This document shows, piece after piece, positions 36,380 through 46,765 of a DNA stretch of 64,000 nt. The notes under the pieces are model-generated. The model worked only from the letters and a program-made list of their open reading frames with translations, did no database searches and was not told the DNA's origin. Positions within the stretch are counted from its first letter, which is position 1; every line of letters starts with the position of its first letter. The stretch lies in the NCBI GenBank assembly GCA_963801505.1, contig CAWDEY010000024.1:1-64000 (forward strand), written 5' to 3'. A program made the translations under genes and the position numbers. This DNA is from JAOUFP01 sp963801505 (GTDB lineage Bacteria > Nitrospirota > Thermodesulfovibrionia > Thermodesulfovibrionales > UBA6898).

Positions 36380-37716
36380 TGAAAAAAATCACATTATGTA
36401 TGCTGCTTTTCTTCTGTTTGCTTTTTTCGTTTCATACATCATCTTATGCAGACGGCATTGCTGAGCGCGAGGTCCTTGCCAATGGAATGACTCTCCTGCA
36501 TTCCGAAAAGACAGTACTTCCGATTGTCACTGTTGTCGTTGCCATAAAGGCAGGCAGTGTTGTGGAGCCTTCTGAAAAGGCAGGCCTTGCAAATCTGACG
36601 GCAGACCTCCTGAACGAGGGGACAAAGACCAGGTCAGTCAAAGGAGATCAGCGATGCGATAGAATTTGTCGGAGGTTCTCTGAGCACTTCAGGCGGTGCT
36701 GACTATATCACCGTCTCGCTTTCTGTCTTAAAAAAAGATATTGATCTGGGGTTTGACCTTCTGAGCGATGTTATCCTGAATCCTGCATTCAGCGATGATG
36801 AGATACAGAGACGGAAAACTTCGATCAAAAATTCGATTATCCAGCAAAAGGAAGAGCCTGACATCATTGCGTCAAAGGCCTTTGCAGAAGCGGTATTCGG
36901 GGAACATCCTTACGGCAGGCCGGTAGAAGGCACAGAGGAGACTCTCGACAGGATCACCCGTGAGGATATCATCTGCGTTTCATCAAAGAATATTATCTCC
37001 CCAATAACACAATAATCACTGTTGTAGGTGACATCAGCAAAGAGTGAGCTTAAGTCCCTGCTTAAAAGATATTTTATGAACTGGCAAAAGAAAGACAGCA
37101 CGGAGATATTGCTGCCGACGCCTGTCTATTGAAGACAAACCAAAGGTCATCAAGATACAGAAAAACCTTACACAGGCAAATATTATTCTGGGCCATCTCG
37201 GAATCAAACGCGACAACCCTGATTATTATGCGGTCTCTGTCATGAACTACATCCTTGGCGGAGGAGGCTTTGCATCACGCCTGATGGACAATATCCGCGA
37301 CAACAAGGGGCTTGCCTATGATGTCCATAGCTTCTTTTCGGCAAACAAATATGCAGGGAGTTTTCAGGCAGGCCTCCAGACAAAAAATGAATCTGCCAAC
37401 ACCGCAATAGAGGAGATCCTCAAAGAGATGGAGCGGATCAGGACAGAGCCGGTAACGCGACAAGGAACTTAGCGACGCCAAAGCATATCTGACCGGAAGC
37501 TTCCCCCTGCGCATTGATTCAAACAGAAAGATAGCCGGTTTTCTGACCTCGGTTGAATTCTACGGCCTCGGACTGGACTATGTTGATAACTACAAAAAAT
37601 TTATTGAAGCTGTCACCAAAGATGATATACTGAGGGTGGCCAGGAAATACCTCAATACAAAAAATTATGTGCTCGTAGTGGTCGGTGACCTGGAAAAGGC
37701 AGCGCTGAAGTATTAA
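36376..37716 (+). CDS. M16 family non-catalytic partner, about five frameshifts
   Basis: This M16 homologue of about 445 residues has a signal peptide (residues 3-25). Where its partner has HxxEH, this protein has AGLANLTADLLNEGT, so it lacks zinc ligands. The C-terminal half keeps LGGGGFASRLMDNIRDNKGL and the family pattern YDVHSFFSANKYAGSF. Frame changes are seen near 36640, 36975, 37035, 37125 and 37455; across them one continuous family match can be read. The total span is a multiple of three. It is translationally coupled to the catalytic gene upstream. The shifts look like sequence errors because homology continues smoothly. Confidence 0.8.
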
Positions 37717-37773
37717 CGGCCTTGCTGTCCGGCCTTATGGGACACGGATACAAGGACATTTTAAAGTTCTCAG

Positions 37774-39787
37774 TCAGAACAACCTGGGATGACCTGTCCT
37801 CTCTTTTATCAGCTTTAATAGTTCTGAATAGGAGATTGTCCTGACTCCGAGGGCCTTTGCCTTCCGGAGTTTTGAGCCTGGTTCCTCGCCGACAATAAGA
37901 AAATCCGTTTTTGCAGAAAGAGCTGAGGACGGATGACCACCGTTTTTTTCGATCATCTCTTCCACTTCCTTTCTCGGCTTCGGCAGTGTGCCAGTGATCA
38001 CAAAGGAGAGCCCTTTCAGCGGCAGTTCCTCGTCAGCACCAGCAGCAAAGTCAGGGTTTTTAATATCCAGTCCAAGGTTGATCATCGAATCGAGGGTGCT
38101 CAGATTTTTTTCATCGGCTAAAAATGTCGCCAGTGATGAGGATATCTTTTCTCCCATCTGTTTTATCGACATTATCTTCTCAGGAGATATATGATAGAGG
38201 TCTTTCAGGTTCCTGAAATTCTTTGCAAGGAGCTTTGCGGCATATTCTCCGACATGGAGTATCCCGATGGCAAAGAGAAATTTAGCAAGGGTGGTATGTT
38301 TTGATAGTTCTATCGCATCAATAAGGTTTTGGGCAGATTTTTCCGCAAACCTGGGGAGTCCAAGAAGGTCCTCCTTTTTCAGCTTATAGATATCTTCAAA
38401 GTGCTTTATCAGGCCCCTCGAATAGAGAAGCTCCACATTCTTTTCACCGAGTCCCTCTATATCCATCCCTCCCCTTGAAGCAAAATGGATGATCTTCTCC
38501 TGTAGCTGGGCAGGGCAGTGCAGGGACACGCACCTGATAGCCACCTCACCTTCTTCTCTGATTACCTGAGAGCCGCAGGCAGGACATTTCTCAGGGAGAG
38601 GAAAAGACTTTTCCCTGCCCGTCCTCTTTTCCTGCACAACCATGACTACGTGCGGGATTACGTCGCCTGCACGCTCGACGACAACCGTATCGCCTATCTT
38701 AATATCTTTCCTTTTGATTTCGTCCCAGTTATGCAGCGTTGAGCGGGAGACAGTAACCCCGCCGATCTTTACAGGTTCAAAGACCGCAAAAGGTGTTATC
38801 ACTCCTGTCCTTCCGACACTTCCATGGATCTCCCTGATTTTTGTTGTCCCCTGATGGGCCTCGAACTTATAGGCTATTGCCCATCGGGGCTCTCGTGTCT
38901 TAACCCCTAATTTCTGCTGCAGCCCGAAGTCATTGACTTTTATCACTGCGCCGTCTGTCTCGAAAGGTGAAGCCACTGCGGGCTTCTTCGATTTCCCTGA
39001 TTGCTTCGATAACAGCATCTATGCCTTTTGTTATCTTCATGCCAGCAGGCGTAGGGAACCTCGCCTCTGACAACCAGCTTATAAGCTCAGCCTGACTTTT
39101 CAGCTCAAGTCCCCTGACCGCTCCTATCCCGTAACACGCAAGATAGAGCTTGCGCGACATAGTTACAGCAGGGTCCAGTTGTCTGATTGAGCCGGCAGCA
39201 GCATTCCTTGGATTGGCAAACAGGGGTTCGCCTTTCTCTTCCCTCTGCTTGTTTAATTTATCGAACTCCTCAAGGTCCATATAGACCTCTCCGCGGATAT
39301 CGATCTCCTGCGGGACCCTTCCCGGTCCTTCTATCTTCAGGGGGACAGCCTTGATCGTCCTGATATTCAGGGTAACGTCTTCCCCCACAAAACCGTCACC
39401 CCTTGTCGACGCCTTATAGAGAAGCCCGTTTCTGTAGCTCAGCTCTATAGCAAGTCCGTCGTATTTGGGCTCTACAGTATATTCCATCTCCCTGTCGCTA
39501 TCGAGAAGCCTTTTTATCCTTTTATCAAATTCCCTGACCTCATCATATGAAAAGGCGTTGCCAAGCGACAACATAGGTTCTGCATGTTTTATTTTTTCGA
39601 ATTTTTCAAGCGGGGGCGCGCCGACCCGGAGTGTAGGGGAATCCGGAAACACCCAGTCGTATTTTTCCTCCAGTTCCTTCAGATGACGGTATTTCTGGTC
39701 GTATTCTGCATCTGAAATCACAGGCGCATCAAGGACATAATAACGGTAGCAGTGATAGTTCAGATCTTTTACGAGCTGCTCCATCAC
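37774..39787 (-). CDS. ligA: NAD-dependent DNA ligase LigA, one frameshift
   Basis: This is a ligase of about 670 residues that seals nicks in replication and repair with NAD. It has domain Ia, then the adenylation domain with catalytic Lys in TVEPKYDGLAIELSYRNG and the ETDGAVIKVNDFG motif. The OB fold contains TVVVERAGDVIPHVV. A four-Cys zinc finger (CPACG, later CVSLHC), HhH repeats and a C-terminal BRCT domain (LSFVITGTLPKPRKEVEEMI) follow. The frame breaks near 38960. Removing one C after TTT gives FETDGAV and a single protein; the 3n+1 span agrees. Since the enzyme is essential, the shift is almost surely a sequence error. Confidence 0.95.
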
Positions 39788-39823
39788 ATTCTTTATATGT
39801 TCAGGGACCTCTCCGGAATTGAG

Positions 39824-40316
39824 TCATTGTTTTTGTCCGGATAGTTCGTCTATCAGGAACCGCAATGCTGAAAAGTGCGGCCTCTTCCTTGTTTTGTGTT
39901 CTGTCTCCCGTTAATCTCAGCTCCTTTATAATCGTCTTCCCTTCTTTACTTATTCCAGTATAGATAAGGCCCCTCTCTTTGCCTTCAAGTACGTCAGGCC
40001 CGAGATTTCCTGTTGTGGATAAGGCGTAATCAGTCCCGGAGAGCAGTCGCATTTTTTCAGCCATCTCCTTTGCTGTCTCACCGCTTACAACGCCGTGGCA
40101 TGCTATAGTCTCTGACGATACCCCCAGGATATTTTCCTTGGATGATACGGAATAGGTAACAACTCCTGACTCAAAGAATTTGCTTGAGCCGGAAAACCAG
40201 GTCAGGTAATGGCTTATAAGTCCGCCTGTGCATGACTCGGCAACAGAAAGCCTCAACCCCTTTTCCGTAAAGAGCTGATGCACATGCCTTATGATTTTCA
40301 ATGTTTCCCCTGTCAT
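39824..40316 (-). CDS. CinA C-terminal domain protein (nicotinamide-nucleotide amidase), 3' frameshift
   Basis: This protein of about 164 residues is the PncC-type domain alone: LSVAESCTGGLISHYLTWFS, the conserved FFESGVVTYSVSSKENILGV, and LSTTGNLGPDVLEGKERGLI. In the family this activity deamidates nicotinamide mononucleotide in NAD recycling. Near the end one extra C makes the frame run to 39801. Removing it gives SIAVLIDELSGQKQ and TGA at 39824, the normal ending, and the 3n+1 span agrees. It lies 36 bp upstream of ligA, an NAD user that releases NMN, so the pairing is functionally sensible. Confidence 0.85.
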
Positions 40317-40377
40317 TTTTTCACTATTATAGATCTATAACATGAATACCTGAAAACTGCATTGTCTGCTTTGGTTT

Positions 40378-40808
40378 CTATTTTGGTATCCAGACTTTGC
40401 CTTTGTCAATGATATGCTTCGACTAGACCATCCCCTGTGCTGGAGCTCCCTGGATATCCACTTTCTATGACACTTCCATGGCAGTTTTTCAGAACAGATA
40501 ATAACAGAGACAGCTTCTTTTGCAACAGCCTCGATCATTCCAACTCCATTTGAAAATTCTTCGGTTGTGATATAAGCGGCATATCCGCCTTTTCTGAAGC
40601 CGCCGAGCTCTTTCCCGAAAAAATAGTAAGCGATACCGTTTGATATCAAAAGCTCAAAAAGGAGGGCCTTGCTGAAGTGGGACATCTTGCTCACAGGAAA
40701 GCTCCTGACATCAATGACAGCCCTGATCTCACAGGCAAGGAGGATTTCGATGAAATCCTCAGAGCTTCTAAGCCCTGTGCCCAGCGTATAGATAGATTTG
40801 TTTTGCAT
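40378..40808 (-). CDS. DUF488 family protein, one frameshift near the C-terminus
   Basis: The start MQNKSIYTLG and the segments AVIDVRSFPVSKMSHFSK and FFGKELGGFRKGGYAAYI match DUF488. The pattern ICSEKLPWKCHRKWISRELQ (the CxxxxxxCHR motif) is also present. The open frame runs on to 40335, but the family's HIID-x-KVWxP ending is found in another frame (HIIDKGKVWIPK, stop at 40378). The 3n+2 span fits one missing base near 40425. The biochemical role of the family is unknown; the conserved CHR motif suggests a catalytic or metal-binding site. ATG 40808 is preferred over the longer frame. Confidence 0.8.
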
Positions 40809-40926
40809 ACAGGAGAAATTATAGACCGAAGAGACGGATATTTTACAATTTTTTACAGAAAGGCCTGGACACAGAAAGGTATTTAAGCTTGACAAAAATG
40901 GCATTTATAGGGGAAAATTGTTCTGC

Positions 40927-42301
40927 ATGAAAAAGTATCAGGTTATTCTATTGTTATGTCTTTCCCTTGTTTTAAGTTTGCCGGTCGTGTCCACAGGTGA
41001 AACTCCAGGGCAGCCAAGGCCTTCCCGCAGCAGGTCTGCAAGGAGCAGGAGAAGTCCCAGGACGTCAGTCTGTCAGCTGCTGTTTCAACAGGTGAAAATT
41101 CTTCAGTTACTACCATGCCCGCAGTCGCTCAGCAGGAACAAAAAGATCCTGACTGATAATACTTCGGCTAATACAGGATATAATTTACAGGCCTATAACT
41201 CAAATGAAGTTGCATCAAAGGCAGTTGAAAGGAATATCGGTTTTTTCAGCAACACGTATCAAGGAAAGGTTTTCAATGTGGCTCAGCAGGTCAGGGAAAT
41301 ATCTCGAGATGATGAAGGATATTCTCAGGAAAAAAGATGTTCCGGAAAATATAGTCTTCCTGTCCCTTATTGAAAGCGGATTTAGTCCTTACGCATATTC
41401 TGTCGCCAATGCAGCAGGCCCGTGGCAGTTCATAGCCTCTACAGCCAAAAGATACGGGCTCGAGATAAACTGGTGGAAGGATGAAAGACGGGACCCTGTC
41501 AAATCCACATTTGCAGCAGCAGATTACCTGAAAGACCTCTATGGCATGTTCGGCTCCTGGAACCTGGCTATGGCTGCATATAATGCTGGCGAAGGAAGAA
41601 TTCAAAAGGCGATGAAGAGGAGCAATGCCGATAATTACTGGGAGCTTCTGGGCACAACGCATATAAGGCCTGAGACAAAGGATTATGTGCCGAAGTTTAT
41701 AGCTGCAAGCCTTATAGCCAATAATCCCCAGGACTTCGGCTTTGATGAGATCGAATATCACGAGCCATTGAGTTATGATGAAGTCACACTAAATTCGCCC
41801 ATTGATCTCGCTGTAGCAGCTGAGTGTGCAGGGGTCAGTCTTGACGAGATGAAAAAGCTGAACCCTGAACTCAGGAGATGGTGTACACCTCCTGATGTTT
41901 CCGACTATACCTTGAGAATACCCATAGGCACAAAAGAGCAGTTTTTGACAGCGCTTGCTTCCATCCCGGAAACAGAACGTTTTACGTTTGAGAGATACAC
42001 TGTCAGGAAGGGTGATACATTCCAGCGGATTGCTCACAGGACAGGAATCCCGGTGTCTGTTGTCCTTGCGCTGAATTCCATGGAAAAGATTATGCCTCTG
42101 AAGCCCGGCAGCGTGGTCTATATTCCGCCGAAGGCCCTCTTCAGCCTGGACCAGGAGGACAGGTCTCTGATAAGGAAGGTCTCTTACCGCAAGGCCTCAA
42201 GTAAAAGACAGAAGAATAAAAGAGTATCTTTCAAGAAGGTATCCGCCAAAAAAGTATCTGCAAAAAAGAGCAGCAGGACCAGAAAAAGTAAAAAAATCTA
42301 A
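40927..42301 (+). CDS. MltD-like membrane-bound lytic transglycosylase with LysM, frameshifted
   Basis: This secreted protein of about 455 residues has an N-terminal signal (MKKYQVILLLCLSLVLSLPV), a low-complexity linker, and an SLT domain. The catalytic Glu lies in FLSLIESGFSPYAYSV, with AAGPWQFIASTAKRYGLEIN and AMAAYNAGEGRIQKAM following. A LysM domain (YTVRKGDTFQRIAHRTGIPV) and a Lys/Ser-rich tail end the protein. The frame changes near 41272 (one extra T in TTTT), giving MWLSRSGKYLEMM. The linker near 41040-41160 also reads better in a second frame, so two compensating shifts are likely there. It cleaves peptidoglycan to 1,6-anhydro products. Confidence 0.88.
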
Positions 42302-42770
42302 CCTGCATTATTCACTTACTGCAGACAGCAATCAACCGCAGATTTCAAAGAGGACACAAAGGAAAATGAAGCTTAGGGTTATATCATGGGCCACCGTTAT
42401 GGTGGATTAAACTTACATTGCAGGTCTTTGTCTATCTTTTCCCGCCCAATTGCTGGACTTTACGCGCACAATCGTTATCTTTAGCCCATATTATTCATAA
42501 ATTTCAGACAAATCAGACAGGAAGAAGGCGCGATGTAGTATTGGAGCGGATTTTTTTTGCCGATATTCCTACAACATGTAAATATGAATTAAGGAGGCAA
42601 AAACCCTCGGAGCGCAGCGAGAATGAGCGAGGATACTATATCCCGTCTTCTTCTCAACAAAGTTTATGAATTATGTGGGTTAGGACGAACGGTTACCTGT
42701 ACGGATGCATTTGAAAGCAGTCAAATGCTTTTCAGGCCCACAAGTTTCAGATAAATCCGACTAAGGCCAT
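42302..42770. other. Gene-free 469-bp stretch
   Basis: No convincing gene is present. It holds a CACAAAG-type stretch (42345-42362), a GGAGCGCAGCGAGAATGAGCG segment near 42610, and a perfect hairpin GCATTTGA-x6-TCAAATGC (about 42708-42729) followed by TTTT, which might end plus-strand transcripts. The only open frame (42418-42669) has no family resemblance. Confidence 0.5.
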
Positions 42771-43466
42771 CTAGCCCTCTTTTTTCTCTCCGAGTTTTGT
42801 TTTTGCTTCCTCGGCAAATGGCGAGTCTGGAAACTTAAGAATAAGTTCCCTGTACTTTGCAGCCGCCTCTTCTTTTTTGCCCTCTTTTTCCAGTATCCTG
42901 CCTGACTCGATCAGGGCATAGTCCTGATAAATCCCCCCTGATTTATAAATGGTGTCAAGTGTCTTCAGGGCTGCTTCGTTGTCCCCTTTTATGAACTGTA
43001 TGGCCGCTATCTTCTGGTAGGCTATTGGCAGCAGGTCTTTTGCATTTGCATGCTTTTTTGTAAAGGTATTTAGAGTTTTCAGTGCGTCATCATATTTTCC
43101 TAGTTCAAAGTAGGAACTCGCTATATATAAAAGCACCCTGGGAGATTTTTGTTTGCTGTAGGCCTGCTGGAACAGATCAAGCGCCTGCTGGTACTGCTCC
43201 TGCTTTGTCATGACCTTATTCTGATAGAGATTATAGTAGACATTATAGGCCCTGTTTTCGAGCTCACGGGATTTCTGGTCAGCAGTATGCTGGTAAAAAA
43301 TGATTACGGCAAGCACCACGGCAGCGCTGAGTGCAATGAGGCTGTATGTGAGGACCGTCTTTTGCTTTTTTTTCAGGGTGTCCCTCATATTTTCAAGGAC
43401 ACTTGTTATTTCGACCTCTGAACCAATATTTTTTTTGCTGGCTTTTTTCTTGATCGCCCGTGGCAT
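42771..43466 (-). CDS. Membrane-anchored tetratricopeptide repeat protein
   Basis: This 231-residue protein has a charged cytoplasmic N-terminus rich in Lys, one membrane helix (about 42-61, LTYSLIALSAAVVLAVIIFY) and at least three TPR-like repeats (SPRVLLYIASSYFELGKYDD, AIQFIKGDNEAALKTLDTIY, GRILEKEGKKEEAAAKYREL). The topology and size resemble YfgM-type proteins, which help periplasmic folding or the Sec translocon. The repeats would be periplasmic. It follows the PHP gene with a one-base overlap, so the two are coupled. Confidence 0.8.
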   Translation of the reverse strand: MPRAIKKKASKKNIGSEVEITSVLENMRDTLKKKQKTVLTYSLIALSAAVVLAVIIFYQHTADQKSRELENRAYNVYYNLYQNKVMTKQEQYQQALDLFQQAYSKQKSPRVLLYIASSYFELGKYDDALKTLNTFTKKHANAKDLLPIAYQKIAAIQFIKGDNEAALKTLDTIYKSGGIYQDYALIESGRILEKEGKKEEAAAKYRELILKFPDSPFAEEAKTKLGEKKEG

Positions 43467-44122
43467 TAATTCCTCCTTAAAACTTTATCTATCAGAATTT
43501 TTGAGTTTTCAAATATACTGTTGATCCTGTTTTCCTCAACGCCCGCGGCAAGAAGGACCTGTCGGGCTGTTTCTTTAGTGATCAGGTCTGTCGGGCTGTG
43601 GCTGTCTGTATTGATGCAGAGGGGCGCCCCAAAACGGACCGCCTCCTTGGCAACATAGCCGTTGGCCAGTGAATGCCCTTTTCTCGAGGTGATCTCCAGC
43701 AATACGTTTTTTTCCTTTGCCAGCAGCAGGTCCTCTATTGATATCAGCCCCGGATGCGAAAGGATGTCAGCGCCGGCCTCTATGGCTGCCCGGTTTGTAC
43801 CCTTCAATACCGGCTCCACGATGGTCTCTCCATGCACGACCACTATCTTTGCGCCGAGATGCCTTGCCTCCTTTACCAGCTCGGAAATCAATTCAGGAGG
43901 GGCATGTGTTATCTCAGCACCAGGCAAGACCTCTAAAGAGACCAATGGCCTGATCTTATGTACGGCCTTTACTATGCGCGGGATGATCAGGTCCATATTT
44001 GAGGAGTCCATATGATCCGTAATGGCGATTGCACTATATCCGATCGCTTCAGCCCTTCTGATCAACTCAAAAGGTATAAGTTCACCGTCACTGAAAACAG
44101 TATGGGTATGCAAATCTATCAT
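43466..44122 (-). CDS. PHP-domain phosphoesterase (histidinol-phosphatase-like)
   Basis: This protein of about 218 residues has the PHP metal motifs: MIDLHTHTVFSDGELIPFEL at the N-terminus, AIAITDHMDSSNM, ILSHPGLISIEDL and LCINTDSHSPTDL. It is the short form without polymerase or other fused domains. Related proteins act on phosphate esters, including histidinol phosphate, but no histidine genes are nearby. The start is ATG 44122 because the metal-binding DLHTHT begins right there. It precedes the TPR gene on the same strand. Confidence 0.88.
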   Translation of the reverse strand: MIDLHTHTVFSDGELIPFELIRRAEAIGYSAIAITDHMDSSNMDLIIPRIVKAVHKIRPLVSLEVLPGAEITHAPPELISELVKEARHLGAKIVVVHGETIVEPVLKGTNRAAIEAGADILSHPGLISIEDLLLAKEKNVLLEITSRKGHSLANGYVAKEAVRFGAPLCINTDSHSPTDLITKETARQVLLAAGVEENRINSIFENSKILIDKVLRRN

Positions 44123-44222
44123 TATAAAAAGATACAAGAATGTACTATAAAATGTAAAGGAAATGAGAAAAGGGTGCTTAGCTTTGTCCTATCACTCAAA
44201 CTCCTATCAACGAGGGACCACT

Positions 44223-45470
44223 TCAGGCTTTTTTCGCATTTTTGGGATGCCAGGGCGCGAATTTCAGAAGCAGCAGCATGCCGGGCATGGCGATAAAAAC
44301 ACAGAAGATAAAGAAGTTCTCCCAACCCATATACTTTGCCAGAAAGCCTGTAGGCGCGGAGGCCAGCACCCTGGGAACACCCATGAGACTGCTCAGAAGC
44401 GCGTACTGAGTGGCTGTAAATTTTTTATTTGTGATGCTCCCCATAAACGCTGCATAGGCTGCCGTACCCATGCCTCCTGTGAGGTTTTCAAAAGCGATGA
44501 CCCCGGAAAGGGCAGGCAGGCTGTGGCCAATCCGTGCCAGGACAGCAAAGCCAGCAGTTGAAATCGCCTGCAGGAAACCGAATACCCAGAGCGACCTGTT
44601 TATCCCGATGCGCAACATCAGCAGACCGCCTACCAGGCTCCCTGCGATAGTTGCCCAGAACCCGAAGATCTTAACAATAGTGCCGATTTCAGTCATTGAA
44701 AATCCGAGATCCAGGTAAAACGGAGTTGTGATTGCACTGGCCATTGTATCGCCGATCTTATAGAAGAGTATAAACGCAAGGATCAAAATAGAACTCTCTC
44801 TGCTGAAATATTCTACCAGCGGCTCAACAATGGCCTCTCTCAGGGTCTTTGGGGTCCCTGCTGAAATTGCGGGTTCAGGTGTCAGAAGCGTGGTTATGAT
44901 AGCAGGCAGCATGCAGGCTGCCATGATCAGGTAGACCATTTTGAAAGACAGGTAATCAGCAAGGATCAAACCGCCTCCTGAGGCCAGAAGCATCCCTACC
45001 CTGTACCCGTTAATATAAAAAGAAGAACCAAGCCCGAGTTCTTCATCTGCAAGGTCTTCCCTCCTGTAGGCATCAACCACTATATCCTGGGAAGCGCTGA
45101 AGAAAGTGACAAAGACTGCTGCAAAGACCATCATCACAGGATTTTGAGCAGGATTAGTAAAACCAAGCCCTGCTATTGAAAAAACAAGTGATACCTGCGC
45201 TATCAGCAGCCAGCCTCTTCTTCGCCCCAGAAAAGAAATAGTAAATCTGTCAAGGAAAGGCGCCCACATAAACTTCAGGGTATAGGGTAGTCCGACCAGT
45301 GCCATCAGGCCTATCATGGTAAGGTCTATGCCTGATTTTTTCATCCAGGCCTGCAGTACGGTAGAGGTCAGAAGCAACGGCAGACCGCAGGCAAAACCCA
45401 TAAGAAAGGCTACAAACATCCGTCTGCTGAAAATCACCTTAAACATGGAACTTGCCCAGGCTGACTGCAA
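44223..45470 (-). CDS. AmpG-like muropeptide permease (MFS)
   Basis: This protein of about 410 residues has about 12 to 14 membrane helices and AmpG-family features: FACGLPLLLTSTVLQAWMKK, GLPYTLKFMWAPFLDRF, LGRRRGWLLIAQ and SQDIVVDAYRREDL. In the family it imports GlcNAc-anhydroMurNAc peptides released by lytic transglycosylases for recycling. ATG 45446 (MFKVIFSRR) may be the true start; the frame allows 45470. It lies near an MltD-like enzyme and a DUF1460 protein, consistent with a wall-recycling neighbourhood. The C-terminus is PWHPKNAKKA. Confidence 0.88.
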   Translation of the reverse strand: MQSAWASSMFKVIFSRRMFVAFLMGFACGLPLLLTSTVLQAWMKKSGIDLTMIGLMALVGLPYTLKFMWAPFLDRFTISFLGRRRGWLLIAQVSLVFSIAGLGFTNPAQNPVMMVFAAVFVTFFSASQDIVVDAYRREDLADEELGLGSSFYINGYRVGMLLASGGGLILADYLSFKMVYLIMAACMLPAIITTLLTPEPAISAGTPKTLREAIVEPLVEYFSRESSILILAFILFYKIGDTMASAITTPFYLDLGFSMTEIGTIVKIFGFWATIAGSLVGGLLMLRIGINRSLWVFGFLQAISTAGFAVLARIGHSLPALSGVIAFENLTGGMGTAAYAAFMGSITNKKFTATQYALLSSLMGVPRVLASAPTGFLAKYMGWENFFIFCVFIAMPGMLLLLKFAPWHPKNAKKA

Positions 45471-45629
45471 ATAATTGAGTTGTTTTTTCTGAAATCATGA
45501 TAACTGTACACTATAACATTTTGCCTTTGAACTTAGGCAGTTCTGGATTCAGAAAAGCGGCATGTGTTCAGAGTTCAAAAATAATCTGAAAAGATTTCTC
45601 TGAAATTGGGGTCCTGAGAACGAAAGTTT

Positions 45630-46382
45630 TCACCGATAATCTCTGGGCCTTAATATGATCAGACCCGGGGTCCCTGAGATATACGTCAGAAGTTCCTGAT
45701 CAACAACCTTCCTCAATCTCTTGTCCGAAGAGGCATGTCTTATAGAAAATGTGTCGCGGTCTCTGATGATAATACCCACATGTGAAACATCGAGTCCCTG
45801 CATAGATGAATAAATGCCTGCATAGTCCCCGGTCTTCAGCTTTTGGAGGACTGAACTGTCTATATCTTCAGCTGGAATGTAGCTGATGGTACGCTGAAAA
45901 GACGCGGCCCCAGGCAGAAGAGGCGTCCCATTTTCTTTAAGATTCATCGTCTTTGCAATGTTCCTTACCTTTACGCCCCCTATCTGTTTTGTGAGGTCAT
46001 CGACAGATGACGGGGCATATTCCGCCCAGTCTGTAAAAAAGTGTTTTCTGTTTTCGTAGCCCACTATGCCATTGAGGTACCTCACCTGTTTAAGGTTCTT
46101 CAGAAAACTTCTAAAGGAGTCTGAAAGCCTCATCGCCTCAATGTAGTCGATAAATGTAAAGCAATCAACCCCTGAGAAATTTATCACAAAGACCTCGGCA
46201 GTGTTGGTGTTACCAACCAGTGTTGATTCCATATACTCAAGACCGATAAAGAAGCCCGAAAGAAATTCTATGCGCGAAACAGCATCTTCCAGCAGGGAAG
46301 CTTCACGCATGATCTTCTCCAGTTCAGCCTCTGTCCATTTGCCTAAATCAATAAGCATGTCTTCATCAAAAAGTAAGCTCAT
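45630..46382 (-). CDS. DUF1460 family amidase-like protein
   Basis: This 250-residue protein matches DUF1460, a papain-like NlpC/P60-related family with members that cleave N-acetylmuramoyl-L-alanine bonds. The probable catalytic Cys lies in NFSGVDCFTFIDYIEAMR and the His in LDVSHVGIIIRDRDTF, followed by SIRHASSDKRLRKVV. I see no signal peptide in the chosen frame, so a cytoplasmic role in degrading muropeptides imported by the neighbouring AmpG-like permease is possible. It lies 159 bp upstream of ampG on the same strand. Confidence 0.8.
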   Translation of the reverse strand: MSLLFDEDMLIDLGKWTEAELEKIMREASLLEDAVSRIEFLSGFFIGLEYMESTLVGNTNTAEVFVINFSGVDCFTFIDYIEAMRLSDSFRSFLKNLKQVRYLNGIVGYENRKHFFTDWAEYAPSSVDDLTKQIGGVKVRNIAKTMNLKENGTPLLPGAASFQRTISYIPAEDIDSSVLQKLKTGDYAGIYSSMQGLDVSHVGIIIRDRDTFSIRHASSDKRLRKVVDQELLTYISGTPGLIILRPRDYR

Positions 46383-46560
46383 ACTGTATAGACGGTAACA
46401 AAAAAACAGTGAAATATCAAGAAGATTGCCTTATGGTCCCTGGCCTGATTTGTATGAATTTTATGGATAATGCGGGCCAAAGGATTATAAATGGGCGAGC
46501 ATGCCATTTTTTGCTGGAATAACGATGGGATTTTATCCGTAAATCCCTTAAGCAATGGGG

Positions 46561-46601
46561 GATGCTGCCCGCATTTTTTGGAGGGGACTGCGGGCAGCAT
46601 C
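46561..46601. promoter_or_regulatory. Perfect 13-bp inverted repeat in a divergent intergenic region
   Basis: GATGCTGCCCGCA (46561-46573) and TGCGGGCAGCATC (46589-46601) pair perfectly around a 15-base loop. The 383-bp gap (46383-46765) lies between divergent starts, so this is not a terminator for either gene. It may be an operator or a structured leader. I see nothing else certain in the gap. Confidence 0.5.
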
Positions 46602-46765
46602 GAGGGATAAAGTTAAGTATACCCATTACATGAAATTTTTTCAATGAAAGATCTAGAATTGTTAATTTTCTCTTCTCGTGCTATTCTTCCATTATGCCGA
46701 AAGAATAAAATTCTATCAGTGGCAGACCGGTAAAAATAGGGGCGCCTTTACGCCGAGGTGAAGAA

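Noticed and set aside
42418..42669. An 83-codon open frame in the 42302-42770 gap
   Set aside because: Irregular composition, no ribosome site and no recognisable domain; treated as non-coding.
42700..42770. Possible c-di-GMP riboswitch in the gap before the TPR gene end
   Set aside because: The GGTTACCTGTACGG stretch and hairpin do not match the conserved riboswitch core, and no gene starts downstream on that strand.
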